Assembly: GCF_900086705.1 (NCBI RefSeq)
Contig: NZ_LT575483.1
Span: forward strand, 3,229,516-3,293,515
Length of the DNA: 64,000 bases
DNA from: Massilibacillus massiliensis
GTDB taxonomy: Bacteria > Bacillota > Negativicutes > FLKF01
Direction of reading: 5' to 3'
The notes beneath the pieces are model-generated. The model did not search any database. It saw only the letters and a list, made by a program, of their open reading frames with translations, and was not told the DNA's origin. Below are positions 8,677-16,437 of this stretch, piece after piece; the stretch's first letter is position 1, and each line of letters begins with the position of its first letter. The position numbers and the translations under genes were made by a program.

Positions 8677-8814
8677 TAACTGCGTGAATTTTTTACTCTG
8701 CCAGATAAACGAGTTTTGATAAGATCATCAGCTTTGCGCTACTTAGACTCTCGCATAATAAAACAAAAAAACATAATTTTTACGATGAAAAATCATGTTT
8801 TGGTTTAGTTTTGC
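8677..8814. other. Intergenic AT-rich stretch with one inverted repeat
   Basis: Contains an AT-rich hairpin, AAACATAATTTTTA...AAAAATCATGTTT (about 8768-8801), which could terminate transcription in either direction. No ORF is seen. Confidence 0.4.
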
Positions 8815-8847
8815 TTGCAATCGCTAAGAAATGTAATATAATTAGGA

Positions 8848-9107
8848 ATAGGTGGAAATTAAAAAAGTCGCCGTGTCCTAAGAGTGCGGGAACACTTTTA
8901 GGCACGAGCAGGTGAGTTAGCACCTACACGTAACAGCTAGCTGTCTACGACGACAATTTATTATACCGTGCTTTTTCCTTGAAAACAAGGTAGGAGTGCG
9001 TTTTGTGTGATAAATTGAAGTTTTTGGCAGAAGGGCTTAGCGTCGGCATGCAATGAGAAACGGAGCAAGCGCATGTGTAGGTAGAATAACCTCGCATGCG
9101 CTTTTTT
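8848..9107 (+). ncRNA. Candidate structured RNA, about 260 bases, between the two peptide modules
   Basis: A promoter (TTGCAA 8815-8820, 16 bases, TATAAT 8837-8842) precedes a stretch with no ORF but several stable helices. These are a long hairpin CGTG-t-CCTAAGAGTG / CACTTTTAGG-CACG (8872-8906), AGGTG/CACCT (8910-8925), the palindrome ACAGCTAGCTGT (8933-8944), an enclosing GTCG/CGAC (8867-8870 with 8951-8954) and CCTTG/CAAGG near 8978-8991. It ends in a good terminator at 9067-9107. I could not match it to 6S, SRP, tmRNA, RNase P or a riboswitch class I know. Confidence 0.55.
9067..9107 (+). terminator. Terminator of the structured RNA
   Basis: AAGCGCATG (9067-9075) pairs with CATGCGCTT (9095-9103), followed by a T-run. 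Confidence 0.85.
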
Positions 9108-9351
9108 AATTTCCCCTGAAACAAACTGTAGGTTGGTTTCTTCTAGCTGTGGTGTCAGCAGGTAGGAGAAGCCATCTGCAGGATGAGGATGGGGGAATAT
9201 AAATTGGGATCAGTCAACAGTAGCTTTAAACTGCGCCTAAGTATGTACACTGGTATGTGGCGAGACGGCATTCTCGCCGCATGCAACGGAAAAAATTCGC
9301 TCTATTTACAAGGAATGAAACATAGTTTCCCAAACAATAGGGTATTTATAA
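9108..9351 (+). other. Leader-like region before the 103-residue protein, several hairpins
   Basis: No ORF. Visible helices are GAAACAAAC/GTTGGTTTC (about 9118-9140), GCTG/CAGC inside CTTCT/GGAGAAG (about 9140-9171), CATC/GATG near 9173-9186, and GGCGAGA/TCTCGCC with ATG-flanks near 9257-9283. TTTCCCC at the left and GGGGGAA near 9191 could close a domain. It may be a long structured 5' leader or a separate RNA. Confidence 0.4.
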
Positions 9352-9663
9352 ATGTATAAAACCTATAGAACGGCGAAAGATACGATTATCGCGGCGGAAG
9401 TTGAGCACGAGGACATTACGCTGCAATTGCTCGCTGATTTAGATGGCAAAGAATATTTACTTCTTAAACGGCAAGATGAAACGACGATTTATCATCTGCC
9501 ATTGTCTGAGAAGATCAGTGAAATCGTGGACGATGTTTTATTTGAGGAATATAGAGCGATTACCTATGCAAAATTGGATCAGGAACTATTGGAACAGGGC
9601 ATTAAACCAAAAAGCTTGGAATCTTTAAAATTGTATTGGAAATATTTCGATCAAAAAGGTTAA
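9352..9663 (+). CDS. Uncharacterised 103-residue protein
   Basis: I do not recognise this protein. It is acidic and soluble-looking. The first half (about residues 10-55) reads as short beta strands (TIIAAEVEHEDITLQLLADL, EYLLLKRQDETTIYHLPL), and the second half is helical (KISEIVDDVLFEEYRAITYAK). It has no membrane segment and no Cys pairs. ATG 9352 follows an in-frame stop directly, so the start is firm, although the ribosome site (GGGTAT) is poor. Its stop is only a few bases before the promoter of peptide module 2, and a long structured stretch precedes it. Whether it belongs functionally to the two flanking peptide modules is unknown. Confidence 0.6.
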   Translation: MYKTYRTAKDTIIAAEVEHEDITLQLLADLDGKEYLLLKRQDETTIYHLPLSEKISEIVDDVLFEEYRAITYAKLDQELLEQGIKPKSLESLKLYWKYFDQKG

Positions 9664-9669
9664 TTGTCC

Positions 9670-9699
9670 TTGCTGTATTTTGACAACTTTTGCTATAAT
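9670..9699 (+). promoter_or_regulatory. Promoter of peptide module 2
   Basis: TTGCTG (9670-9675), an 18-base spacer and TATAAT (9694-9699). The conserved module begins at 9707, again seven bases after the -10. Confidence 0.7.
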
Positions 9700-9777
9700 G
9701 CAAATAGGTGCTACGATAACGATAGGCGGTTAGTTCCCATTCGCAATCCACTACGGTGGAGGAATGGGGGTGATGCC

Positions 9778-9843
9778 ATGAATGATACAAATTTAACATT
9801 GTTATTTTTTATCATCCTGGTCTTTGCCATAAAAAAAGATTAA
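9778..9843 (+). CDS. 21-residue hydrophobic peptide, candidate type I toxin (copy 2)
   Basis: Encodes the same peptide as 8496-8561, with two synonymous codon differences. It has the same GGGGGTG ribosome site inside a hairpin. See copy 1 for the composition and the limits of the toxin inference. Confidence 0.7.
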   Translation: MNDTNLTLLFFIILVFAIKKD

Positions 9844-9920
9844 CCGCCCTGCTCACAACAATGCGGTTAATCTAGTTTAATCACTTTTGGGAGCTAACCG
9901 TTTATCAGTAGCACCTTTTA
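9831..9920 (-). ncRNA. Antisense RNA of module 2 (candidate antitoxin)
   Basis: Starts near 9920 from the promoter at 9956-9928. It ends at the perfect 11-base-pair hairpin 9873-9837, followed by seven T residues on the minus strand (A-run 9831-9837). About 90 bases, fully complementary to the end of the peptide message. Confidence 0.7.
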
Positions 9921-9927
9921 TATTATT

Positions 9928-9956
9928 ATCATAATCGTAAAATTTCATACTGTCAA
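9928..9956 (-). promoter_or_regulatory. Antisense promoter of module 2
   Basis: Minus strand TTGACA (9956-9951), a 17-base spacer and TATGAT (9933-9928), the same layout as in module 1. Confidence 0.75.
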
Positions 9957-9960
9957 GTTA

Positions 9961-9994
9961 TAAGCGATTGGATTTATTTCCGGTCGCTTATTTT
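9961..9994 (+). terminator. Hairpin TAAGCGA/TCGCTTA with T-run
   Basis: Arms at 9961-9967 and 9984-9990 followed by TTTT. It lies just outside module 2. The following 300 bases up to the PTS regulator hold no ORF I would support. Confidence 0.55.
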
Positions 9995-10300
9995 AGATTG
10001 GAATGTAGTGAAAATTAGCAGAACTAAATGTTTTGCATAGATTTATTCTTCTTGGTAAGAAATAAATCGTCAGTGTATTTTTTATTTTGTTATTAGAAAA
10101 CTTGCAGAAATGAACAACTTGAAATCTTTCTGGAGAAAGGTTTGTTTTTTTGGCTTTATGTGGTATTCTTGGTAATACAATATGGATTAAATTGTGAATG
10201 AAATGTGTCATAATTATAGAGAGAAACAGTTTTCTTATCCTATTTATGACGTAGATTGTAAGCAGAAAAATATGAATTGAGGTAGCTTGAAGGCAGAGGA

Positions 10301-10341
10301 TTCAAGTACTTGAAGAGGAACTTCCACAGACTGTGGAAGTT
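10301..10341. promoter_or_regulatory. Two adjacent palindromes upstream of the PTS regulator
   Basis: TTCAAGTACTTGAA (10301-10314) is a perfect 14-base palindrome. Five bases on, AACTTCCACAG (10319-10329) and CTGTGGAAGTT (10331-10341) form a perfect 11-1-11 inverted repeat. A TATAAT follows at about 10371-10376. These are likely operators; which protein binds them is not known. Confidence 0.5.
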
Positions 10342-10404
10342 AAATGTCTAGGTAGGCAGTTATGAGACTGTTATAATGAAATTGTAGCAAGCGAGGTGTA
10401 AGTA

Positions 10405-12354
10405 TTGGAGGTTCAAAACAAGCGGGTTTTAAAAATACTGGAGTTATTTGATATCAATAAGAAAGTACTGGATAGTGCCAGTATAGCTGCTTTGATTGGT
10501 GTGAGTTCGCGTACGATTCGTAATGACATCAAAGAGTGTAATGCCTTAATTCAAAAGTATGGCGCCGAAATTCAGGCAGAACCTGGTGTCGGATATATGT
10601 TGAAAGTTTATGATGAGAAGCGTTATGAGGCGTTTAAAGACACCCAGAGCAGTGAAGGCAGAAAAGAGTACTGGCTAAAAAATCATATCATTCCTTCGGA
10701 CCATAATGATAGGATTTCCTTTATTATTGCTGAGCTTTTGCTAAATTCTTTACATGGAAGAGTCGTTACAGAGTCAGAATTAGCAGATGAACTTTTTATT
10801 AGTCTTTCGACGTTAAAAAAGTATATGAAGGATATAAAAAAAAGTTTACGGCGTTTTGGTGTGGAAATTACTGCGGATCGTATGAATGGTATTCGGATGC
10901 AGGGTGATGAAGCACAAATTCGTTATTGTATTTCAGAATACATTTTTAATAGTAACGAGTTGGTGGATTTAGCACAAAATGAATTTTACGCTAAATTATT
11001 TTCCCCAGAAGAAATTGAGAAGGTAAAACAAATTATTTTGGATGTTATCTTAAATTATAATATTCATTTAACGGATGTTGCTTTCAAAAATTTACTTGTA
11101 CATGTGATTATTACCATGAAACGAGCTGATGGGAAAAATACGACGGAGTACAGTGAAGAAGAAATGACCGCTTTAGAGAAGTCTGTATATTTTTCGGCAG
11201 CAAAAGAAATTATAGATATTATCTTAAAGCAGTTAAATGTGGATATTACGAATGAAGTGTATTATTTGACACAACATTTTGTATCAAGTAAAAAGTTGCT
11301 GGAAACGGAAGAAAATACGGAAGTTACACAGGAGTACAAAACTTTAGTGGACAGTATTTTATCAAAGATCCGCAATGACATTGGGATTGATTTATCCGGC
11401 GATGAAGAGTTAATTTCTGGATTGATGATTCATTTGGGTGCTGCAGTAAATCGGCTGAAATTTAATATGAATATTCGTAATGAGATTTTAGTTCCGATTA
11501 AAAAGAATTATCCGCTGGCTTTTGAGATGGCGGTGATTGCCAGTAAGGTACTGACCAATCAGGAAAAACTCAGAACAAATGAAAATGAGATGGGTTTTTT
11601 GGCAATTCATTTTGGGGCGGCATTGGAACGTCGGAAAAGTAATACCAGTACGGCAATGACAGCAATTATTGCTTGTGGAACAGGTCTTTCAACAGCGATG
11701 TTTGTAAAAAGTAAGTTGCAGAGAAAATTTGGCAAGCAATTGCAAATCTTGAAGGTAAGTCCGCTTTATGAAATAACAGAGGAAACGATCCAAAGTGTTG
11801 ATTTCGTTTTTACTACTGTACCGATTCGAGGAATTCATTCAGAAAAGATTATTCAAGTAGAGCCCATTTTAACTGAAGATGATTTAGGCAAAATCGAAAT
11901 CATTATTAATGGAAATTCAGCAGAATCGCAGGAACAGTTTTTTAGAGAAGATTTATTCTTTCCAAAATTAAAGGCAAATTCTAAAATCGATGTTTTAGAA
12001 AAAATGACGGATCTTATGGTAAAGAAAGGGTATATCGATCAGGCAGGAAAGAAATCGGTGTTTGCCAGAGAACAGATGGCATCGACTGAATTAGGCAGTT
12101 TGATTGCAATTCCACATGCTTTAGAGAGCCACGGTGAAGAGGCCGTGATTGCTGTAGCAGTTTTGGAAAAACCGATTTTATGGGATAAAGAAAAAGTACA
12201 AGTGGTATTTTTGTTAAGTATTCCAAAGAGTAAATGTCGTGTTTGGGAGCCCGTTTTTGAGCGGTTATATCGTTATTTTATCAGTGATTTTGGCGTGAAC
12301 ACATTAATAAAAAATGCCAAGTTTGAGGTATTAATGGAGAAACTTGGTGAGTAG
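10405..12354 (+). CDS. BglG-family PRD-domain transcriptional activator with EIIB and EIIA domains
   Basis: 649-residue PTS-controlled regulator. Domains in order: N-terminal HTH (about 8-60, SIAALIGVSSRTIRNDI), second HTH of Mga/HTH_DeoR type (about 95-160), PRD1 (about 190-290, with LLVHVIITMKRA) and PRD2 (about 300-400, with FLAIHFGAALERR). Then come a gat/mtl-type EIIB domain with phosphorylatable Cys424 (IIACGTGLSTAMF) and a C-terminal EIIA domain with His571 (AIPHALESHG). Such proteins activate the adjacent PTS operon when phosphorylation signals that the substrate is present. The start is TTG 10405 with GAGGTG nine bases upstream. The PTS genes follow directly, so it probably controls its own operon, possibly through the palindromes at 10301-10341. 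Confidence 0.92.
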   Translation: MEVQNKRVLKILELFDINKKVLDSASIAALIGVSSRTIRNDIKECNALIQKYGAEIQAEPGVGYMLKVYDEKRYEAFKDTQSSEGRKEYWLKNHIIPSDHNDRISFIIAELLLNSLHGRVVTESELADELFISLSTLKKYMKDIKKSLRRFGVEITADRMNGIRMQGDEAQIRYCISEYIFNSNELVDLAQNEFYAKLFSPEEIEKVKQIILDVILNYNIHLTDVAFKNLLVHVIITMKRADGKNTTEYSEEEMTALEKSVYFSAAKEIIDIILKQLNVDITNEVYYLTQHFVSSKKLLETEENTEVTQEYKTLVDSILSKIRNDIGIDLSGDEELISGLMIHLGAAVNRLKFNMNIRNEILVPIKKNYPLAFEMAVIASKVLTNQEKLRTNENEMGFLAIHFGAALERRKSNTSTAMTAIIACGTGLSTAMFVKSKLQRKFGKQLQILKVSPLYEITEETIQSVDFVFTTVPIRGIHSEKIIQVEPILTEDDLGKIEIIINGNSAESQEQFFREDLFFPKLKANSKIDVLEKMTDLMVKKGYIDQAGKKSVFAREQMASTELGSLIAIPHALESHGEEAVIAVAVLEKPILWDKEKVQVVFLLSIPKSKCRVWEPVFERLYRYFISDFGVNTLIKNAKFEVLMEKLGE

Positions 12355-12375
12355 GAAAAGAGGTTTTACAGTAGG

Positions 12376-12837
12376 ATGTTAATAGATTTGACGAGCGAAG
12401 AGCTTATTCGATTAAATATTGATGCAGATGATTGGGAAGATGCGATCCGGAAGTCGGCAGATGCTTTATTGCAAAATGGCAAGATAAAACCGGGATATAT
12501 TGATGCAATTATTCATACGGTAAAAGAGGTTGGTCCCTATATTGTACTGACAAAACATGTTGCTTTGCCACATGCCAGATCAGAGGCCGGCGCAATTGAA
12601 AGTGCAATTGGGATAGCGACTTTGAAAAGACCGGTTATATTCGGCAATAAGGAAAATGATCCGGTAAAATATCTGTTTTGTTTGAGCGCAAAAAATAGTG
12701 AAAGTCATTTGAGTGCTTTAGCAGATTTGACGGCGTTGCTGGAAGATCAGGCTTTTTATGATCTTTTGGATCATGCGAAAGATGCGTCCGAAGTAATACA
12801 ATATATAAAGAATTTTGATTCTGATGGGACGGTTTAA
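12376..12837 (+). CDS. PTS sugar transporter subunit IIA (ascorbate/fructose-mannitol type)
   Basis: 153-residue soluble EIIA protein with phosphorylation site His66 in LTKHVALPHARSEAG. EIIA takes the phosphate from HPr and hands it to the IIB subunit. It lies 21 bases after the regulator and before IIB, so all are one operon. The UlaA-type IIC downstream suggests an ascorbate-class (GAT/ASC family) permease rather than a fructose one. Confidence 0.9.
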   Translation: MLIDLTSEELIRLNIDADDWEDAIRKSADALLQNGKIKPGYIDAIIHTVKEVGPYIVLTKHVALPHARSEAGAIESAIGIATLKRPVIFGNKENDPVKYLFCLSAKNSESHLSALADLTALLEDQAFYDLLDHAKDASEVIQYIKNFDSDGTV

Positions 12838-12912
12838 TCCTATCTGAATCGCAATCTAACGATCCGGAGACGAGGTCATCGGATGAAATTTGATAAAAGA
12901 AGGGTGATAAAA

Positions 12913-13200
12913 ATGGAATTTAAAGGATTAGTTGCTTGTCGTGCAGGGGTAGGATCAAGTTTGATGCTCAAAATTAAATTAAATCAAGTCATTAGTGAAA
13001 ACAACCTGCCAATTAAAATTGAGCATGGTTCACTTGATACTGTATCAGGATTTAATGGTGCTTTGATCATTACTTTAAGTGATGTTGCAGAAGAATTATT
13101 GGGGAAAAAATTACCACAAAAAATTATCGGTATTGACAACATTATGGATAAAAAAGAAATTTTAACAAAATTGAATGCTTTTCTTGAAGAGGCGAAATAA
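12913..13200 (+). CDS. PTS sugar transporter subunit IIB (ascorbate class)
   Basis: About 95 residues from ATG 12913, which has AAGGGTG at the right distance and gives the family's usual N-terminus, MEFKGLVACRAGVGSS. An in-frame ATG at 12883 also has a possible ribosome site and would add ten residues. The Cys in VACRAGVGSSLM is the phosphorylation site that passes phosphate to the incoming substrate. The length fits free-standing UlaB-like IIB subunits. Confidence 0.88.
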   Translation: MEFKGLVACRAGVGSSLMLKIKLNQVISENNLPIKIEHGSLDTVSGFNGALIITLSDVAEELLGKKLPQKIIGIDNIMDKKEILTKLNAFLEEAK

Positions 13201-13219
13201 CAGGAGTTCTTGTTAAACG

Positions 13220-13274
13220 GCTCCTATGTGAACAGGTATTCCCATAAAGGTTATCGTTTGTTGTGCATAGGAGC
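13220..13274 (+). other. Hairpin between IIB and IIC genes
   Basis: GCTCCTATG (13220-13228) and CATAGGAGC (13266-13274) are perfectly complementary. The 253-base gap between IIB and IIC holds no convincing gene; the hairpin has no T-run and may stabilise or process the operon mRNA. Confidence 0.45.
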
Positions 13275-13453
13275 ACTGCTTCTAGAAGGAATATTAATTT
13301 CAGAATTTATGAAATACATTGAATTCATAAACAAAATAAATTTAATGTATGGTAGAAACTATATGGTCTTTATAGAGTTTAAAGTAAATGACGATGTTTA
13401 CCGCGATCGGTGGTAATCTGGTCAAAATATGATAGATATGGGAGGCAGAAATC

Positions 13454-14716
13454 ATGGATTTTATCGTTAGCTTATTGAGTAATCCTGCGGTCTTATTGGG
13501 TTTAGTTGCTTTTATTGGTCTTTTAGCGCAGAAAAAATCGGGAACTGAAATTATTACTGGTGCTTCAAAAACAGCGATTGGTTTCTTGGTATTTGGAATT
13601 GGTGCTGGAACGATGACTGGCGCATTACAAAACTTCAACAAAATGTTCCAGGCAGGATTTCATATCTCGGGCGTTATTGCATCGCCGGAAGCTGCTACAG
13701 CCTTGGCACAGAGCCAATATGGGTTTGTAACTTCTTCAATTTTGATTCTAGGTTTTATTATGAATCTTGTATTTGCACGTATTACACCGTTTAAAAATGT
13801 ATTTTTCACTGGCGGACATAGTTTGTTCTTCGCTTGTGTTCTCGGCTTGATTCTAAAGTTTAATGGATTTAGTGATGGAGTAGCAATTGCTACCGGGGGG
13901 GTTATTCTAGGATTTTGCTCAGCCTTTTTACCACAACTTTGTCAACCGTTTATGCGTAAAATGACGGGACATGATGAGCAGGCAATCGGACATTTCAACA
14001 TGCTTGGTTATTCTTTATCCGGTTATATTGGTAAAATCTTTTTCTCGAAATGGGGAGAAGAAACAACAGAAGACATCAAATTTCCAAAATGGTTATCTTT
14101 CTTCCGTGACTTCTTAATGGGTTGTGCGTTTGTCATGATGCTATTATTCTATATTTCTGCATTGGCAGCAGGTCCGGATTTCGTTAAGAAATTAGCGGGT
14201 TCGACACATTGGTTGGTGTTCCCTGGCTTACAGGCGTTTATGTTTACGGCTGGTATGTCCGTCTTAATGACTGGTGTACGTATGTTCTTAGGTGAAATCA
14301 CAGCTGCATTCGTTGCAATATCTGAAAGATTTATTCCTGGTTCTCGCCCTGCATTGGACGTTCCAACTGTATTCCCGTATGCACCAACTGCAGTTATCGT
14401 TGGATTCCTTTGCTCTTATACCGCTGGGCTCTTTGCGATTGTCGTAATGGTGCTTCTAAATTCTCCGGTTGTTATTATTCCAGCAGCGCATATTTGTTTC
14501 TTCTCTGGTGGGACTGCAGGGGTATTCGGCAATGTATTTGGCGGTTGGAGAGGTGCTGTAGCAGGTTCTTTCACAGTCGGTTTATTATTGGCATTCTTGC
14601 CGGTTGTATTGTACCCATTATATGGCGAAATGGGTGTACTCGGCTCAACGTTCCCAAATGTTGACTATAATGTTATGGGAATGATTCTTAATAGCTTGTT
14701 AAGTATTTTTAAATAA
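13454..14716 (+). CDS. PTS ascorbate-type transporter subunit IIC (UlaA/SgaT family)
   Basis: 420-residue membrane protein with about 11 hydrophobic segments. It starts MDFIVSLLSNPAVLLGLVAF and carries QKKSGTEIITGASKTAIGF, typical of the UlaA/EIIC-GAT family, whose member UlaA transports L-ascorbate. AHICFFSGGTAGVFGN near residue 340-355 belongs to the conserved C-terminal half. GGGAGG precedes the ATG. The downstream isomerase and aldolases are not those of ascorbate catabolism (no UlaD/E/F), so the substrate is probably another sugar acid or polyol. Confidence 0.9.
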   Translation: MDFIVSLLSNPAVLLGLVAFIGLLAQKKSGTEIITGASKTAIGFLVFGIGAGTMTGALQNFNKMFQAGFHISGVIASPEAATALAQSQYGFVTSSILILGFIMNLVFARITPFKNVFFTGGHSLFFACVLGLILKFNGFSDGVAIATGGVILGFCSAFLPQLCQPFMRKMTGHDEQAIGHFNMLGYSLSGYIGKIFFSKWGEETTEDIKFPKWLSFFRDFLMGCAFVMMLLFYISALAAGPDFVKKLAGSTHWLVFPGLQAFMFTAGMSVLMTGVRMFLGEITAAFVAISERFIPGSRPALDVPTVFPYAPTAVIVGFLCSYTAGLFAIVVMVLLNSPVVIIPAAHICFFSGGTAGVFGNVFGGWRGAVAGSFTVGLLLAFLPVVLYPLYGEMGVLGSTFPNVDYNVMGMILNSLLSIFK

Positions 14717-14788
14717 TGTTACAATAGGAATATGCTGTTGTAGAATGATAGTGTAAAAATATGTGAAACAGTATTAAGGAGAATGGAT

Positions 14789-15412
14789 ATGAGTGAACGT
14801 AATAAAGAAGCTTTGCAAAAATATGTGGTAACTTTTCTTGCAGAAATTGATAAGTTTGCTGAACAATTGGACTTTAAGAGCATCGAAGCAGCGAAAGATC
14901 TAATTTTAAACGCAGAAAAAAATAAAAATCGGGTTCATGTAACGGGGATTGGTAAACCGGGTCATGTTGCTGGATATGTTGCGTCCTTATTTTCGTCGAC
15001 AGGTACACCTACGTATGAATTACACGGTACAGAAGCTGTACATGGTTCAGCAGGACAAGTATTGCCGGGAGACGTTGTGATCGCGATTTCCAATAGCGGA
15101 GAAACAAACGAATTGAAAGCGACCGTGGAAACGCTAAAGGTAAATGGTGCAAGCATAATCTCTGTGACTGGCAATGCAGATTCTTGGCTGGCTAAAAAAG
15201 GGGATGTATTCCTTTTCGCTGGTGTCGGCGCAGAAGGTGGAGTATTAAATAAAGCACCGCGTGTATCTATTGTTGCTGAAATTATTGTTTTACAAGCACT
15301 TAGTGTTGCTTTGCAAACAGAAAAGGGCTTGACAAAAGAGCAGTATGTAAAATGGCATCCGGGTGGATCTCTTGGAAAAGGGATCAAGGATGAATTGCAG
15401 CAAAAGTCATAG
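14789..15412 (+). CDS. SIS-domain sugar-phosphate isomerase (KdsD/GutQ-like)
   Basis: 207 residues from ATG 14789, which has AAGGAG seven bases upstream. The ATG at 14783 is only one base from that site and is unlikely. It contains a single SIS domain with VTGIGKPGHVAGYVASLFSSTGTPT, the phosphosugar loop AISNSGETNEL and the C-terminal KWHPGGSLGKG. The last motif matches HPGGxLG of arabinose-5-phosphate isomerases. The CBS domains of KdsD are missing, giving a short, catabolic-type enzyme. It probably interconverts the phosphorylated PTS substrate (aldose/ketose) before aldol cleavage. Confidence 0.85.
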   Translation: MSERNKEALQKYVVTFLAEIDKFAEQLDFKSIEAAKDLILNAEKNKNRVHVTGIGKPGHVAGYVASLFSSTGTPTYELHGTEAVHGSAGQVLPGDVVIAISNSGETNELKATVETLKVNGASIISVTGNADSWLAKKGDVFLFAGVGAEGGVLNKAPRVSIVAEIIVLQALSVALQTEKGLTKEQYVKWHPGGSLGKGIKDELQQKS

Positions 15413-15443
15413 TCGCGTGGTTTCTAAAATTGGAGGAATTGGA

Positions 15444-16322
15444 ATGGATGTTAAAGGAATTATCGTAGCAATGGTTACTCCTTTTGATGAGAATCAAAAC
15501 ATTGATTTTCAGGCAACGCGCCAATTGGTAAATAAGCTGATTGATGATGGGGTATATGGGATTTTTATTCTTGGAACAAATGGAGAATTTCATGTACTGA
15601 ATAATCAAGAAAAAGTAGAGTTTGCCAAATGTGTAATTGATGAAGTAAAAAAACGCGTGCCTGTATATGTGGGAACGGGTGGAAATAGCACTGCTGAAGT
15701 CATTGCTTTATCTAAGCAGATGGAAGCGCTGGGGGCTGATGCATTATCAGTTATCACGCCGTATTTCTTAGTACCGTCTCAGGAAGAATTGATTGCGCAT
15801 TATAAAGCGGTTGCAGCTGCTGTTCATGTTCCGATTGTTTTATATAACATACCGAAGAATACAGGTATTAATATTGCTGTAGAAACAGTTGCGCAGTTAG
15901 CGAAAGTCGATAATATTGTTGGTATTAAAGACAGCAGCGGTAATATTGATAATATCGCCGGCTATATAGAAGCAGCGAAGGGCGAAAAATTCTCTGTGCT
16001 TTCAGGGTCGGATTCTCTAATCTTAAAAGCGCTTAAAATTGGCGCCGTAGGAGCGATCGCAGCAACGGCAAATCTTTTGACGAAAAATGATGTGGAGATT
16101 TATGAAAACTTTATCAACCATCGTTTAGAAGAAGCCGAAAAAGGACAGGAAAAGATTGAAGTTCTACGCAGCGTTTTAAAATTGGCTACTGTTCCGTCCG
16201 TGTTAAAAAAATCTTTGGTGTTATCAAATATGCCTGTTGGTCCTTGCAGACTTCCAGTCCAAGAGCCTAAAGCAGAAGTAATACCAAAAATCAAAGAGAT
16301 GTTAGCGTTTTATAACTTATAG
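15444..16322 (+). CDS. DHDPS/N-acetylneuraminate lyase family aldolase
   Basis: 293 residues from ATG 15444, preceded by GGAGG; a longer frame back to 15363 overlaps the isomerase gene and has no ribosome site. It belongs to the class I pyruvate-dependent aldolase family: GTNGEFHVL (residues 44-52; GTTGE in DapA), Tyr134 in VLYNIPKNTG and the Schiff-base Lys162 in GIKDSSGN. The family includes dihydrodipicolinate synthase, sialic acid lyase and 2-keto-3-deoxygluconate aldolase. In this operon a catabolic sugar-acid aldolase is more likely than lysine synthesis. Confidence 0.88.
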   Translation: MDVKGIIVAMVTPFDENQNIDFQATRQLVNKLIDDGVYGIFILGTNGEFHVLNNQEKVEFAKCVIDEVKKRVPVYVGTGGNSTAEVIALSKQMEALGADALSVITPYFLVPSQEELIAHYKAVAAAVHVPIVLYNIPKNTGINIAVETVAQLAKVDNIVGIKDSSGNIDNIAGYIEAAKGEKFSVLSGSDSLILKALKIGAVGAIAATANLLTKNDVEIYENFINHRLEEAEKGQEKIEVLRSVLKLATVPSVLKKSLVLSNMPVGPCRLPVQEPKAEVIPKIKEMLAFYNL

Positions 16323-16437
16323 AATACGTAAAACACTGGATGCTTAGATTTCATTGGCAATTCTCTTTGAAATAAGTCGCAGTTTAATTCGTTGGTTCAA
16401 GACAGTGAGCAGACGTATCAATAGAGAATCACTGTAA

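Larger units (their letters stand above)
9707..9920 (+). ncRNA. Toxin-type mRNA / peptide module 2 (structured)
   Basis: Second copy of the unit at 8425-8640, with the same end-to-end complementarity (GGTGCTAC at 9707, GTAGCACC ending at 9915), the same hairpin hiding GGAGG, and the same reading frame. The hairpin after the stop is perfect here (AGATTAACCGC/GCGGTTAATCT, 9837-9873) but lacks a T-run on this strand. A sense transcript would therefore probably read on towards 9920. Flanking sequence outside the module differs from copy 1 except for promoter hexamers, so this is not a simple recent tandem duplication of the whole region. Confidence 0.7.

Noticed and set aside
8425-9920. The two peptide modules as a miniature transposon with terminal inverted repeats
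   Set aside because: The ends are inverted repeats, but the promoter hexamers lie outside them at fixed spacing in both copies, no target-site duplication is seen, and the coding frame shows only synonymous change. A toxin-antitoxin reading explains more, though mobility is not excluded.
9993-10211. Minus-strand 72-residue ORF upstream of the PTS regulator
   Set aside because: Low-complexity AT-derived frame without ribosome site or start context.
13210-13416. 68-residue ORF between PTS IIB and IIC
   Set aside because: It contains the hairpin 13220-13274, its start lacks a ribosome site and the sequence looks random; treated as operon spacer.
15384-15608. Minus-strand frames opposite the aldolase, hydrogenase, RND and chemoreceptor genes
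   Set aside because: Shadows of well-supported genes on the other strand.
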